Positions 35,283 to 43,222 of a stretch of DNA of 64,000 bases are shown here, piece after piece. The DNA is from Sinorhizobium sp. 8-89 (GTDB lineage: Bacteria > Pseudomonadota > Alphaproteobacteria > Rhizobiales > Rhizobiaceae). The stretch's first letter is position 1. Each line of letters starts with the position of its first letter. Made by a program: the position numbers and the translations under genes. The notes beneath the pieces were generated by a model that saw nothing but the letters and a program-made list of their open reading frames with translations, was not told where the DNA came from and did not search any database. The stretch is taken from positions 184,214-248,213 of the forward strand of contig NZ_JASKLR010000007.1 in the NCBI RefSeq assembly GCF_030124325.1. The letters run 5' to 3'.

Positions 35283-35310
35283 AAAAGCCCGGTCCTTGCG
35301 CCGGGCTTTT
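35283..35310 (+). terminator. Rho-independent terminator of rpsT
   Basis: AAAAGCCCGG and CCGGGCTTTT pair over ten bases with an eight-base loop, ending in a T run. It starts 27 bases after the rpsT stop. Confidence 0.93.
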
Positions 35311-35622
35311 CGGATTCATACTTCTGTCACCGCTATGGTGAAATGACGGGTTTTTGGTTGTGTCATTGCGATGACAAATTTTCAGAAATAATTTCAAGGA
35401 CTTACGCGAGGTCTTCGCGCTGGTGTGCCTGGAGATCGGGGACAGGCCGGGTCCGAAGCGAGTCAAGCGAATTTTTATTTTTTTTCTTTTTCGCCAGCTA
35501 AGCAAGCGCAAGAAAATCAAAACCCTTGATTCAAAAGCGATTCTTGATGGACTCAGAATGCGGCAAGCAAAAGGCGGCGAGAGAGTCAACCGGCGGCGTT
35601 TAACGATAGGTAAAATTCGCGA

Positions 35623-35651
35623 TTGATCTTGCCGGTCGATCCTGCCTAAAT
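35623..35651 (+). promoter_or_regulatory. Candidate dnaA promoter
   Basis: TTGATC (35623-35628), 17 bases, CTAAAT (35646-35651). The nearest GANTC site ends 35 bases upstream. Prediction only. Confidence 0.4.
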
Positions 35652-35792
35652 GCCTCCCACAGGGGACACAGATCATATCTGTAAAGGGAAGTGCAGGGCC
35701 ATTTCAATGAGGTGGCCTCGAGCTTTCTGTTCGCTGTGGCGGGGTCACTCCACGTCGTTCAATCAAACAAGTCAAGATAGAGAAACCGGACC

Positions 35793-35817
35793 GATCCTTC
35801 GTTCCGGAACGAGGATC
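35793..35817. other. Strong palindrome in the dnaA leader
   Basis: GATCCTTCGTTCC is the near-perfect complement of GGAACGAGGATC, with one bulged base, followed by TTTCGTCTTG on the plus strand. It would form a stable hairpin in the leader RNA, possibly an attenuator or the end of a short RNA. Confidence 0.55.
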
Positions 35818-36191
35818 TTTCGTCTTGTGGTTGAGGGAATGGCTGGGACGTTCTAAGGAGCGCGCCTGTGAGGCGCCCAGGAGAAGGAGGCAGTCGGGCT
35901 GTCCGCTTCGTACGAGGGTGCGGCACAGCCTGTAACGAGGAATGCGATTTTGCGCGGCTTGAAAGCGGCCGGGTGGAGTCGGTAAAGGCGGGGCGCGAGG
36001 GGACATTCGCTTGCGAAAGCGGGCGGGTGAGCGCAACGCGCACCGAGGCGGGATATGAGGAGCCCGGCTTTCGGTGTGACAGGAGCGTTCGTCGGACGCG
36101 GCATGGCTTTGAAGGCAGCCGTGGCAGACGGACTAAGAGATGAGGCCGGCAGCAATGACGGCATCGGAGCATGATTTTGGAAGGCGGCAAC

Positions 36192-37718
36192 ATGCAGATG
36201 AATTTGGCGACGGCAGCTGACGCAGGTCAGGCCGGAAGCAATCAGTCTCAGGCGGCGGGGGAAAAACACGACATGCGGCATGACGCACTTTTTGAGCGCG
36301 TAAGTCAGCGTTTGAAAGCACAAGTCGGTCCGGATGTCTTCGCAAGCTGGTTTGGACGTCTCAAGCTCCATTCGATTTCCAAGAGCGTTGTACGTCTTTC
36401 GGTGCCCACGACGTTCCTGAAGTCCTGGATCAACAACCGATATCTCGATCTCATCACCAACCTGTTTCAGCAGGAAGACGGCGAAATCCTGAAGGTGGAA
36501 ATCCTCGTACGCACCGCGACGCGCGGTGCGCGTCCGGTTACCCACGAAGAAGCGATGCCGGCGGCAAGTGAAACGGTTCCGACGACCCCGGCACGACGTC
36601 CGGCAACGGCCCAGTCGATTGCCTCGGTCGCCGCGGCGGCCGTGGCAACCGTGCAGAGACCGGCCCAGGCGCCGCTTTTCGGGTCGCCGCTCGACCAGCG
36701 CTACAATTTCGACAGTTTCGTCGAAGGCTCGTCGAACCGCGTGGCGCTCGCCGCCGCACGCACCATCGCCGAGGCTGGCGCCGGCGCCGTGCGTTTCAAT
36801 CCGCTTTTCATCCATTCGAGCGTTGGCCTCGGCAAGACGCATCTGTTGCAGGCGATCGCGATCGCCGCCCTGCAGAGCGCCCGGGCGCCGCGCGTCGTCT
36901 ATCTGACGGCCGAATACTTCATGTGGCGCTTCGCGACCGCAATCCGCGACAACGACGCGCTGTCCCTCAAGGAATCGCTGCGCAATATCGATCTTCTGGT
37001 GATCGACGACATGCAGTTCCTGCAGGGCAAGTCGATCCAGCACGAGTTCTGCCATCTCTTGAACATGCTGCTCGACTCCGCCAAGCAGGTCGTGGTCGCT
37101 GCCGACCGCGCGCCGTGGGAACTGGAATCGCTCGACAGCCGTGTTCGCTCGCGGCTTCAGGGCGGCGTCGCGATCGAGATGGAAGGTCCGGATTACGAGA
37201 TGCGTCTGGAGATGCTGAAGCGGCGGCTCGAGGCCGCACGCCAGGATGACGCGTCGCTCGATATTCCGACCGATATCCTGTGCCACGTCGCGCGCAATGT
37301 CACGGCCAGCGGCCGCGAGCTGGAGGGCGCTTTCAACCAGCTACTCTTCCGTCGTTCCTTCGAGCCTCAGCTCTCGATCGAGCGCGTCGACGAACTGCTT
37401 GGCCACCTCGTCAACGCCGGTGAACCGCGGCGCGTCCGCATCGAGGACATCCAGCGCGTCGTCGCCAAGCACTACAATGTTTCGCGCCAGGAACTGGTGT
37501 CGAACCGACGCACGCGCGTCATCGTCAAGCCGCGCCAGATTGCCATGTATCTGTCGAAGACGCTGACGCCGCGCTCGTTCCCGGAAATCGGCCGACGCTT
37601 CGGCGGTCGCGATCATACGACGGTGCTGCATGCCGTGCGCAAGATCGAGGAGTTGATCGCGGCGGACACCAAGCTCAGCCACGAGATCGAACTGCTGAAG
37701 CGGCTAATCAACGAATAA
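36192..37718 (+). CDS. dnaA: Chromosomal replication initiator protein DnaA
   Basis: A 508-residue initiator that binds and opens the replication origin. Domain I (about 30-110) includes [13 protein letters not shown]; domain III is AAA+ with Walker [13 protein letters not shown] and Walker [13 protein letters not shown]; domain IV carries the DnaA signature [21 protein letters not shown] seven bases before the ATG at 36192 supports this start; an in-frame ATG seven codons earlier has its ribosome site too close. In alphaproteobacteria oriC is usually near hemE rather than dnaA, so this is probably not the origin itself. A terminator follows directly. Confidence 0.97.
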   Translation: MQMNLATAADAGQAGSNQSQAAGEKHDMRHDALFERVSQRLKAQVGPDVFASWFGRLKLHSISKSVVRLSVPTTFLKSWINNRYLDLITNLFQQEDGEILKVEILVRTATRGARPVTHEEAMPAASETVPTTPARRPATAQSIASVAAAAVATVQRPAQAPLFGSPLDQRYNFDSFVEGSSNRVALAAARTIAEAGAGAVRFNPLFIHSSVGLGKTHLLQAIAIAALQSARAPRVVYLTAEYFMWRFATAIRDNDALSLKESLRNIDLLVIDDMQFLQGKSIQHEFCHLLNMLLDSAKQVVVAADRAPWELESLDSRVRSRLQGGVAIEMEGPDYEMRLEMLKRRLEAARQDDASLDIPTDILCHVARNVTASGRELEGAFNQLLFRRSFEPQLSIERVDELLGHLVNAGEPRRVRIEDIQRVVAKHYNVSRQELVSNRRTRVIVKPRQIAMYLSKTLTPRSFPEIGRRFGGRDHTTVLHAVRKIEELIAADTKLSHEIELLKRLINE

Positions 37719-37740
37719 AGCAGAATATTCATCTATTTGA

Positions 37741-37767
37741 AAAGCCCGGCTGCGTGTCGGGCTTTTT
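37741..37767 (+). terminator. Rho-independent terminator of dnaA
   Basis: AAAAGCCCG and CGGGCTTTTT pair over nine bases with a nine-base loop and a T run. It overlaps the stop codon of the convergent LysR gene and can act in both directions, since the opposite strand also ends in T after the stem. Confidence 0.9.
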
Positions 37768-38650
37768 AGCTTTTGCGGACCTGATCGAGAATCCATCTGC
37801 GAAAACCTGCCACAGCCGCCCGATCGAGCGCCGTCGCCGGATAGACAAGATAATAGGCGAGGTTCGTCGCAATGCCGCAGGCGAATGGTGCAACAAGCGC
37901 GCCTTCCCGAAGTTCGCGCGCGACCAGCGAAAGCCGCACCAGCGCGACGCCGTCGCCCGCCCTTGCCGCTTCGATCGCGCCGTTGCTGTTGATGAAAACC
38001 GGCCCCCGTGTGCTCTGAACCTCGCTCGCCCCGACGGCGTCGAGCCACAGCCGCCAATCCTGTCTTTGTACGTCGTGCAGAAGGACGTGGTTGCGAAGGT
38101 CGACCGGCTCTATGAGCGGGCGTGACCGCATCAGCGCCGGGCTCAGTACGGGGACGAGCTCGTCATCGAGCAGGCGTTCGCTAGCAAGACCCGGATATTG
38201 CCCAAAACCATGGCGGATCGCGACATCGACCGCATCCCTGTCGAAGTCCGTCAGCCGGTTCGAGGCATTGAGACGCACGTCGATACCCGGCATGTTCTTC
38301 TCGAAGTCGTCGAGACGTGGCACGAGCCACTGGGCGGCGAAAGTCGGCGTGCAACTGATCGTCAGCACCGGCGGCCGATTGCGGGCGGCAAGGTCTTCGG
38401 TCGCCTCGCGGATCATTCGAAAGGCGTGCCTCAGCGTCGCGAAATAGGCATTTCCCTCATCTGTCAGGACAAGCTGCCGCGGGCGGCGCTCGAACAGTTT
38501 CACCGCAAGTGCAGTCTCCAGCTCGCGCACCTGCAGGCTGACGGCGCCCGGCGTCACGTTGAGCTCACGGGCGGCCAGCGTCACGCTCAGATTGCGCGCG
38601 GCCGCTTCGAAGGCGCGCAGTGCCGACAGCGAGGGGAGCGGCGTTTCCAT
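37766..38650 (-). CDS. LysR family transcriptional regulator (GcvA-like)
   Basis: A 294-residue LysR regulator. N-terminal winged HTH: LSALRAFEAAARNLSVTLAA, LNVTPGAVSLQVRELETALA, KLFERRPRQLVLTDEG. The C-terminal effector domain begins near residue 90 (LTISCTPTFAAQWLVPRLDDF), characteristic of the GcvA/AmpR branch. It is divergent from an EamA exporter gene, with 124-139 bases between starts, and probably activates it. Identical CTAAATCATG precedes both start codons. Its stop lies within the dnaA terminator, so the two convergent genes share it. Confidence 0.93.
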   Translation of the reverse strand: METPLPSLSALRAFEAAARNLSVTLAARELNVTPGAVSLQVRELETALAVKLFERRPRQLVLTDEGNAYFATLRHAFRMIREATEDLAARNRPPVLTISCTPTFAAQWLVPRLDDFEKNMPGIDVRLNASNRLTDFDRDAVDVAIRHGFGQYPGLASERLLDDELVPVLSPALMRSRPLIEPVDLRNHVLLHDVQRQDWRLWLDAVGASEVQSTRGPVFINSNGAIEAARAGDGVALVRLSLVARELREGALVAPFACGIATNLAYYLVYPATALDRAAVAGFRRWILDQVRKS

Positions 38651-38789
38651 GATTTAGCTAAACTCAACCAGTTCCAGAAAATTGTTCGCTTGGGAAAGTA
38701 TAACATCTTGTGTGATAAACAAATATGGGAAAGCGCTGGGGCTCACTGCCTGAAAACATCGGGAAAACTAAATCATGAAGGGAAATGCC

Positions 38790-39749
38790 ATGAGCAGTTC
38801 GGCAGGCGCGAGGGTTATGGGTGCGCGGGAATGGGGCATGCTCATCGCCTTGTCCGTGCTGTGGGGCGGGTCGTTCTTCTTCATCGGCATTGCGGTGAAA
38901 GCGCTGCCGCCTTTCACCATCGTCGCGCTGCGCGTGACGCTTGCGGCCGCGGCCCTTCTGATTTTCATCGGCGCTCTTGGGCTCGCGCTGCCGCGCCGGC
39001 GAGAGGTGTGGCTCGCATTCTTCGGCATGGGACTGCTTAACAACCTCGTTCCCTTTTCGCTGATCGTCTGGGGACAGACGCACATTGCCAGCGGCCTTGC
39101 CTCCATTCTCAACGCCACCACGCCGCTTTTCGGCGTTGTCGTTGCCCATCTGCTGACGGATGACGAGAAAATGACGGCGAACAAGCTGACCGGCGTTCTG
39201 GTCGGTTTCTTCGGTGTCGCGGTGATAATCGGTCCGGCAGCAATTGGCGGCCTCGGCTCGAACGTGCTCGCGCAACTTGCCGTGCTCGGTGCCGCATTTT
39301 CCTATTCGCTCGCAAGCGTTTTTGCTCGCCGTTTCAAGCGCATGGGCGTCGCGCCGCTTCTGACGGCGACCGGGCAGGTCAGTGCCTCGAGCTTGATGCT
39401 CGTGCCGCTCGCCCTGATCGCCGACCGGCCCTGGACGCTTGCCTTTCCCGGGCTCGACGTCTGGGCCGCACTTCTCGGCATCGCCTTGATCTCGACCGCG
39501 CTCGCCTATGTCTTGTTTTTCCGCATCCTCGAAACGTCCGGCGCAACCAATCTGATGCTGGTGACCTTCCTCATCCCCGTCAGTGCCATCCTGCTCGGTG
39601 CGGTTTTCCTTGGGGAGCGACTCGAGCCCAAGCATTTCCTTGGCATGGTCCTGATCGCAGCAGGGCTCGCGGCGATCGACGGCCGGCTTCTGAACCGGTT
39701 GCGGGCACTGCCGGCGCAGCGGAAGCTCGGCAGCGAGAAGAAGATCTAG
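38790..39749 (+). CDS. EamA-domain (DMT superfamily) transporter
   Basis: An inner-membrane metabolite exporter of about 319-324 residues with two EamA repeats. Features: WGGSFFFIGIAVKALPPFTI, SGLASILNATTPLFGVVVAH in the first repeat and LETSGATNLMLVTFLIPVSA in the second. AAGGGA lies before the ATG at 38790; an in-frame ATG at 38775 is possible too, and is the one next to the CTAAATC motif shared with the LysR gene. Divergent LysR is the likely activator. Substrate unknown, probably a small amino acid or analogue. Confidence 0.88.
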   Translation: MSSSAGARVMGAREWGMLIALSVLWGGSFFFIGIAVKALPPFTIVALRVTLAAAALLIFIGALGLALPRRREVWLAFFGMGLLNNLVPFSLIVWGQTHIASGLASILNATTPLFGVVVAHLLTDDEKMTANKLTGVLVGFFGVAVIIGPAAIGGLGSNVLAQLAVLGAAFSYSLASVFARRFKRMGVAPLLTATGQVSASSLMLVPLALIADRPWTLAFPGLDVWAALLGIALISTALAYVLFFRILETSGATNLMLVTFLIPVSAILLGAVFLGERLEPKHFLGMVLIAAGLAAIDGRLLNRLRALPAQRKLGSEKKI

Positions 39750-39891
39750 CCCACCAGTTCGCACAGGTGAGATTGGCGACCAATGCGTTGATGACTTGCT
39801 CCTGTCGGAAACCATCAGCACCGCAGCTTTCGCGATATCGGGCAGAAGCGTGCCCCAGCAGCGGATACTTGCATGTTTTTTTCGCCCCGCT

Positions 39892-39918
39892 TGTCGGCTA
39901 TCTCTAGCGTCGTTCGTC
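39892..39918 (+). promoter_or_regulatory. Putative ECF42 promoter of the YCII-sigma factor operon
   Basis: TGTCGG (39892-39897), 13 bases, CGTTCGTC (39911-39918), 27 bases before the YCII start codon. The same arrangement with identical spacing is found at 41606-41632. ECF42 promoters in actinobacteria were reported, from memory, as TGTCGA at -35 and CGA/TC at -10. Confidence 0.65.
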
Positions 39919-39944
39919 TTGAGATCAGAGCGGGAGAGTTCTCG

Positions 39945-40319
39945 ATGCTTTACGCGGTATTTTGCTACAATTCGGAAGATGTTACCGGGACCTGGACCAA
40001 GGAGCAGGACGGCAAGGTCATGCGCGACATGGCCGCCGTCGAGAAGAAATATGCCGAGGCCGGCAAGCTTGGCCCGGTTGCCCGTCTCCTGCCGACGACC
40101 GCGGCGACGACGCTGCGCCACGGCGGCGGCGAACCGATCGTGATCGACGGTCCTTTTGCCGAGACGAAGGAGCAGTTGCTCGGGTTCTTCATCCTAGACT
40201 GCGCCTCGCTGGAGGAGGCCATCGCCTTTTCGCGCGAACTCGGCGAGGTCAATCCCAGCCCCGGCGCCTATGAGATCCGTCCCCTCGCCATCTACAAGCC
40301 AAGTGAGCTTCCCTCATGA
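39945..40319 (+). CDS. YCII/DGPF-domain protein
   Basis: A 124-residue YCII-like ferredoxin-fold protein with the DGPF motif in IDGPFAETKEQLLGFF. Proteins of this family are regularly encoded beside ECF42 sigma factors; their biochemical role is not clear, although some YCII proteins act as small hydrolases or dehydrochlorinases. GGGAG eight bases before the ATG at 39945 fixes the start; a longer in-frame version would extend through the promoter. Its stop overlaps the sigma-factor start (ATGA), so the two are coupled. It is probably part of the regulon it is encoded with. Confidence 0.9.
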   Translation: MLYAVFCYNSEDVTGTWTKEQDGKVMRDMAAVEKKYAEAGKLGPVARLLPTTAATTLRHGGGEPIVIDGPFAETKEQLLGFFILDCASLEEAIAFSRELGEVNPSPGAYEIRPLAIYKPSELPS

Positions 40320-41590
40320 CAGACACGGCCTGGATCGATCTCGCTCTGGTTTCCGCCCGGCCGCAGGCGATGGGTGCACTTCTGCGCTATTTTCGCAACC
40401 TCGACATGGCCGAGGAAGCCTTCCAGGAGGCCTGCATCCGGGCACTGAAGACCTGGCCGAAGAGCGGCCCCCCGCGGGATCCCGCCGCCTGGCTGATCTT
40501 CGTCGGCCGCAACAGCGGCATCGACAAGGTGCGGCGGCAGGCGCGCGAGACGGCGCTGCCCCCCGAGGAATTGCTTTCCGATCTGGAAGACCGGGAGGAT
40601 GAACTCGCCGACCGCCTCGACGGTTCACATTATCGCGACGACATCCTGCGGCTGCTCTTCGTCTGCAGCAATCCGGCCTTGCCGGCGACCCAGCAGATCG
40701 CGCTGGCGCTCCGGGTGGTCTCCGGCTTGTCGGTCAAGCAGATCGCGCGCGCCTTCCTCGTCAGCGAAGCAGCGATGGAGCAGCGCATTACCCGCGCCAA
40801 GGCGCGTGTCGCTGCAGCGGGCATTCCCTTCGAGACGCCAGATGCCGCTGATCGGGCAGAACGGCTCGCAGCCGTCGCGACAATGATCTATCTCGTCTTC
40901 AACGAGGGCTATTCGGCGATGAATGGTCCCGAGGGCGTCTCCGCCGATCTATGCGACGAGGCCATCCGGCTCTCCCGGCTTCTCCTCAGACTGTTTCCGG
41001 GCGAACCGGAAATCATGGGGCTGACGGCGCTACTGCTTCTCCAGCATTCCCGCGCCAGGGCGCGCTTCGATGCAGAGGGCGCCATCGTTCTGCTCGAGGA
41101 TCAGGACCGCCGCCTGTGGAACAGGGAAATGATCACCGAGGCGCTCGCAATGATCGACAAGGCCATGCGCCACCAGCGTCCCGGTCCCTATCAGGTTCAG
41201 GCGGCAATCGCGGCGCTGCACGCCCGCGCCACGCGTCCCGAACTGACTGACTGGGAGCAAATCGACCTGCTCTATCAGACGCTCGAACGTCTGCAACCGT
41301 CGCCCGTAGTCACGCTCAACCGTGCCGTTGCCGTGTCGAAGCGCGAGGGGCCCGAAGCAGCGCTGGCACTCGTCGAGCCCCTTGGCGACAGGCTCGCCGG
41401 CTATTTCTACTATCACGGCTTGCGCGGGGGCCTGCTCAAGCAGATGGGGCGCGCGGGCGAGGCGCGCGTTGCTTTCGACCGCGCCATTGCGCTTGCGACC
41501 AACGGCGCAGAGGCCGCCTATATCCGTATGCAGCTCGACCATCTTGCTGCGGAAGCGGCCTCCTCCGCGCTCGTCGAAGAAAAACAATAA
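40316..41590 (+). CDS. ECF42-type RNA polymerase sigma factor with C-terminal extension
   Basis: A 424-residue sigma-70-family protein. Sigma-2 is at about 15-80 (RYFRNLDMAEEAFQEACI, AWLIFVGRNSGIDKVRRQ) and sigma-4 at about 115-170 (TQQIALALRVVSGLSVKQIARAF split as HTH, then VSEAAMEQRITRAKARVAA). The last 240 residues are the family's tetratricopeptide-like extension, rich in helices (YLVFNEGYSAMNGPEG, RAVAVSKREGPEAALALVEP). No anti-sigma factor is encoded nearby, as expected for ECF42, where the extension is thought to regulate activity. It overlaps the YCII gene and is followed by a second unit with the same promoter motif. Confidence 0.92.
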   Translation: MTDTAWIDLALVSARPQAMGALLRYFRNLDMAEEAFQEACIRALKTWPKSGPPRDPAAWLIFVGRNSGIDKVRRQARETALPPEELLSDLEDREDELADRLDGSHYRDDILRLLFVCSNPALPATQQIALALRVVSGLSVKQIARAFLVSEAAMEQRITRAKARVAAAGIPFETPDAADRAERLAAVATMIYLVFNEGYSAMNGPEGVSADLCDEAIRLSRLLLRLFPGEPEIMGLTALLLLQHSRARARFDAEGAIVLLEDQDRRLWNREMITEALAMIDKAMRHQRPGPYQVQAAIAALHARATRPELTDWEQIDLLYQTLERLQPSPVVTLNRAVAVSKREGPEAALALVEPLGDRLAGYFYYHGLRGGLLKQMGRAGEARVAFDRAIALATNGAEAAYIRMQLDHLAAEAASSALVEEKQ

Positions 41591-41605
41591 ATTGTCGGCT
41601 GCCGC

Positions 41606-41632
41606 TGTCGGAACCGGATTTACCCGTTCGTC
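41606..41632 (+). promoter_or_regulatory. Putative ECF42 promoter of the SRPBCC-SnoaL/VOC unit
   Basis: TGTCGG (41606-41611), 13 bases, CGTTCGTC (41625-41632), 34 bases before the SRPBCC start. It lies in the 75-base gap after the sigma-factor gene. The eight-base downstream block is identical to that at 39911-39918. Confidence 0.65.
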
Positions 41633-41665
41633 CTTGGACTGAAACCACCACGGAGGAATTTGGAA

Positions 41666-42148
41666 ATGACTGGAACGACCGACATCAAGCCCACCGACGA
41701 ACGCGAACTGGTGCTGACCCGGCTGATCGATGCGCCACGCGAAAAAGTCTACCGTGCCTGGACCGAGGCCGCTCTCTTGAAACAGTGGTTCGCGCCTCTG
41801 CCGTGGACGACGCCGGATGCCGAGCTCGACGTCAGGCCCGGTGGCTCAAACCGGATCGTCATGCGCTCGCCGGAAGGCCAGGATTTTCCGAATTTCGGCG
41901 TCTATCTGGAAGTCGTGCCGAATGAGAAGCTCGTCGTCACCGACGCTTTTACCGAAGCCTGGAAACCCTCCGAGAAGCCGTTCATGACGGTCATCCTGAC
42001 CTTCGAGGATGAAGGCGGCAAGACCCGTTACACCGCTAGGGTCCGCCATTGGACCATTGCCGACCGGGAGGCTCACGAGAAAATGGGCTTTCACCAGGGA
42101 TGGGGTCAATGCGCCAATCAGCTTGCCACCCTCACGGCGAAGCTCTGA
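41666..42148 (+). CDS. SRPBCC/AHSA1-domain protein
   Basis: A 160-residue START-like (SRPBCC) protein of the AHSA1 type. Characteristic parts are LTRLIDAPREKVYRAWTEA, LLKQWFAPLPW and the closing HQGWGQCANQLATLTAKL. Such proteins bind hydrophobic ligands; the name AHSA1 comes from an Hsp90 co-chaperone, but bacterial members mostly lack a defined role. GGAGG nine bases before the ATG at 41666 (TTG at 41660 is the alternative). It is first of the two-gene unit served by the second TGTCGG promoter motif, so probably under the sigma factor upstream. Confidence 0.88.
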   Translation: MTGTTDIKPTDERELVLTRLIDAPREKVYRAWTEAALLKQWFAPLPWTTPDAELDVRPGGSNRIVMRSPEGQDFPNFGVYLEVVPNEKLVVTDAFTEAWKPSEKPFMTVILTFEDEGGKTRYTARVRHWTIADREAHEKMGFHQGWGQCANQLATLTAKL

Positions 42149-42201
42149 CTGTTACGTGAGCCGACCTCCGGCCGCTTTTCGCACCGAAAAGGAGATGAAC
42201 A

Positions 42202-43065
42202 ATGTCTGTCAACGAGAACAGAACTGCCGCCATCGCCGAGATTCGCGCGATGATTGAGGATTGGGCGGAGGCCATGCGTGTGAAGGACGCGGGCCGCGTG
42301 CTTGCTCACGGCACGAACGATTGCCTGGTCTTTTCGCTGGCGCCGCCGCTGAAGGAAACGGCGGCGGGCGCCGAGGGCCTCGAACAGTGGTTTTCGACCT
42401 GGAAGGGCCTGCTCGGTTACCGCCTTCAGGAGCTGGAAATCTCGGCAGGCGGGGACGTCGCCTTCGCGACGGCGCTTACCCATCTCTCCGGCGAGAAACT
42501 GGACGGCGAAAAGGCCGCGCTCTGGTTTCGCCAGACGCTGGGTTTGAAGCGCACGGAGAAAGGATGGAAGATCGCCCACCAGCACGAGTCCGTGCCCTTC
42601 TACATGGACGGCAGCTTCAAGGCCGCAATCGACCTCGAACCGACGTCGGAGGTCGATTGGCAGGCGCCGTCGCCTCCGCCAATGGCCGGCGTCATCGCCT
42701 ATCTTGGCGTTCAGGACGCGAATGCCACGGCGGAATTCTACGGCCGTGCCTTCGGTGCCAAGGAGGTGGATCGCAAATACGCCGAGGACGGGAAACGCCT
42801 CATCCACTGCCATCTGACGATCAACGGTGGTGCACTGATGCTGAGCGATCCGTTCCCGGAATACGGTTGCCCCTGGAAGCCGCAGGAGGGCGTCGTCCTG
42901 CATCTCGTCGTCGATGACGCGGATTTCTGGTGGAAGCGTGCCGTCGCTGCGGGTGCGGAGGTGACGATGCCGTTGGCGGTGGCCTTCTGGGGCGACTATT
43001 ACGGCCAGCTCCGCGATCCGTTCGGCGTCCTTTGGGCGATCGTCGCTCCGGTGAAAGAGAACTGA
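42202..43065 (+). CDS. SnoaL-like and VOC (PhnB-like) fusion protein
   Basis: A 287-residue two-domain protein. Residues about 5-135 are a SnoaL/DUF4440-like cone fold (WAEAMRVKDAGRVLAHGTND, FRQTLGLKRTEKGWKIAHQH). Residues about 160-285 are a vicinal oxygen chelate fold like PhnB/glyoxalase (GVIAYLGVQDANATAEFYGR, ALMLSDPFPEYG, QLRDPFGVLWAI). Both domains are common in detoxification and as partners of ECF42 genes. The combination in one chain is notable. GGAG lies just upstream of the ATG. It follows the SRPBCC gene by 53 bases and is probably co-transcribed. Confidence 0.88.
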   Translation: MSVNENRTAAIAEIRAMIEDWAEAMRVKDAGRVLAHGTNDCLVFSLAPPLKETAAGAEGLEQWFSTWKGLLGYRLQELEISAGGDVAFATALTHLSGEKLDGEKAALWFRQTLGLKRTEKGWKIAHQHESVPFYMDGSFKAAIDLEPTSEVDWQAPSPPPMAGVIAYLGVQDANATAEFYGRAFGAKEVDRKYAEDGKRLIHCHLTINGGALMLSDPFPEYGCPWKPQEGVVLHLVVDDADFWWKRAVAAGAEVTMPLAVAFWGDYYGQLRDPFGVLWAIVAPVKEN

Positions 43066-43222
43066 AGGCACCACTGCTTAACCATTCTTTCCAAGTTGCG
43101 GGGGTCGGAGGTGATCCTGGCCCCGCAATAAACTTGCACAGCGGGCACCGGAACAGAGCGCAATTCTCGCAGTCCATGCACTATCCTTGCGGGCAAGTTC
43201 ACAAACCGCCGCGCGAGGCAAC

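Larger units (their letters stand above)
35311..36191 (+). promoter_or_regulatory. Long dnaA upstream/leader region
   Basis: About 880 bases without a convincing gene. It contains seven GANTC sites, three of them exactly 11 bases apart; a small hairpin TGTCAT-TGCG-ATGACA (35361-35376); a T-rich stretch at about 35472-35491; a candidate promoter TTGATC-N17-CTAAAT (35623-35651); and a strong palindrome at 35793-35817. No consensus DnaA boxes are seen. If the promoter is right, dnaA has a structured 5' leader of more than 500 bases. Confidence 0.6.

Noticed and set aside
35868..36143. 91-codon frame in the dnaA leader
   Set aside because: Arg/Gly-rich with no recognisable features or good ribosome site; the region reads better as structured leader RNA.
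35311..36191. Chromosomal origin of replication next to dnaA
   Set aside because: No cluster of TTATCCACA-type DnaA boxes or AT-rich unwinding region; in Sinorhizobium oriC is reported near hemE, not dnaA.
35853..37286. Long open frame on the minus strand across dnaA and its leader
   Set aside because: It is antisense to dnaA, lacks family features and is explained by GC-rich codon use.
38664..40121. Minus-strand open frame of 485 codons over the EamA and YCII genes
   Set aside because: Highly charged, low-complexity translation typical of an antisense shadow; the plus-strand genes have clear families.
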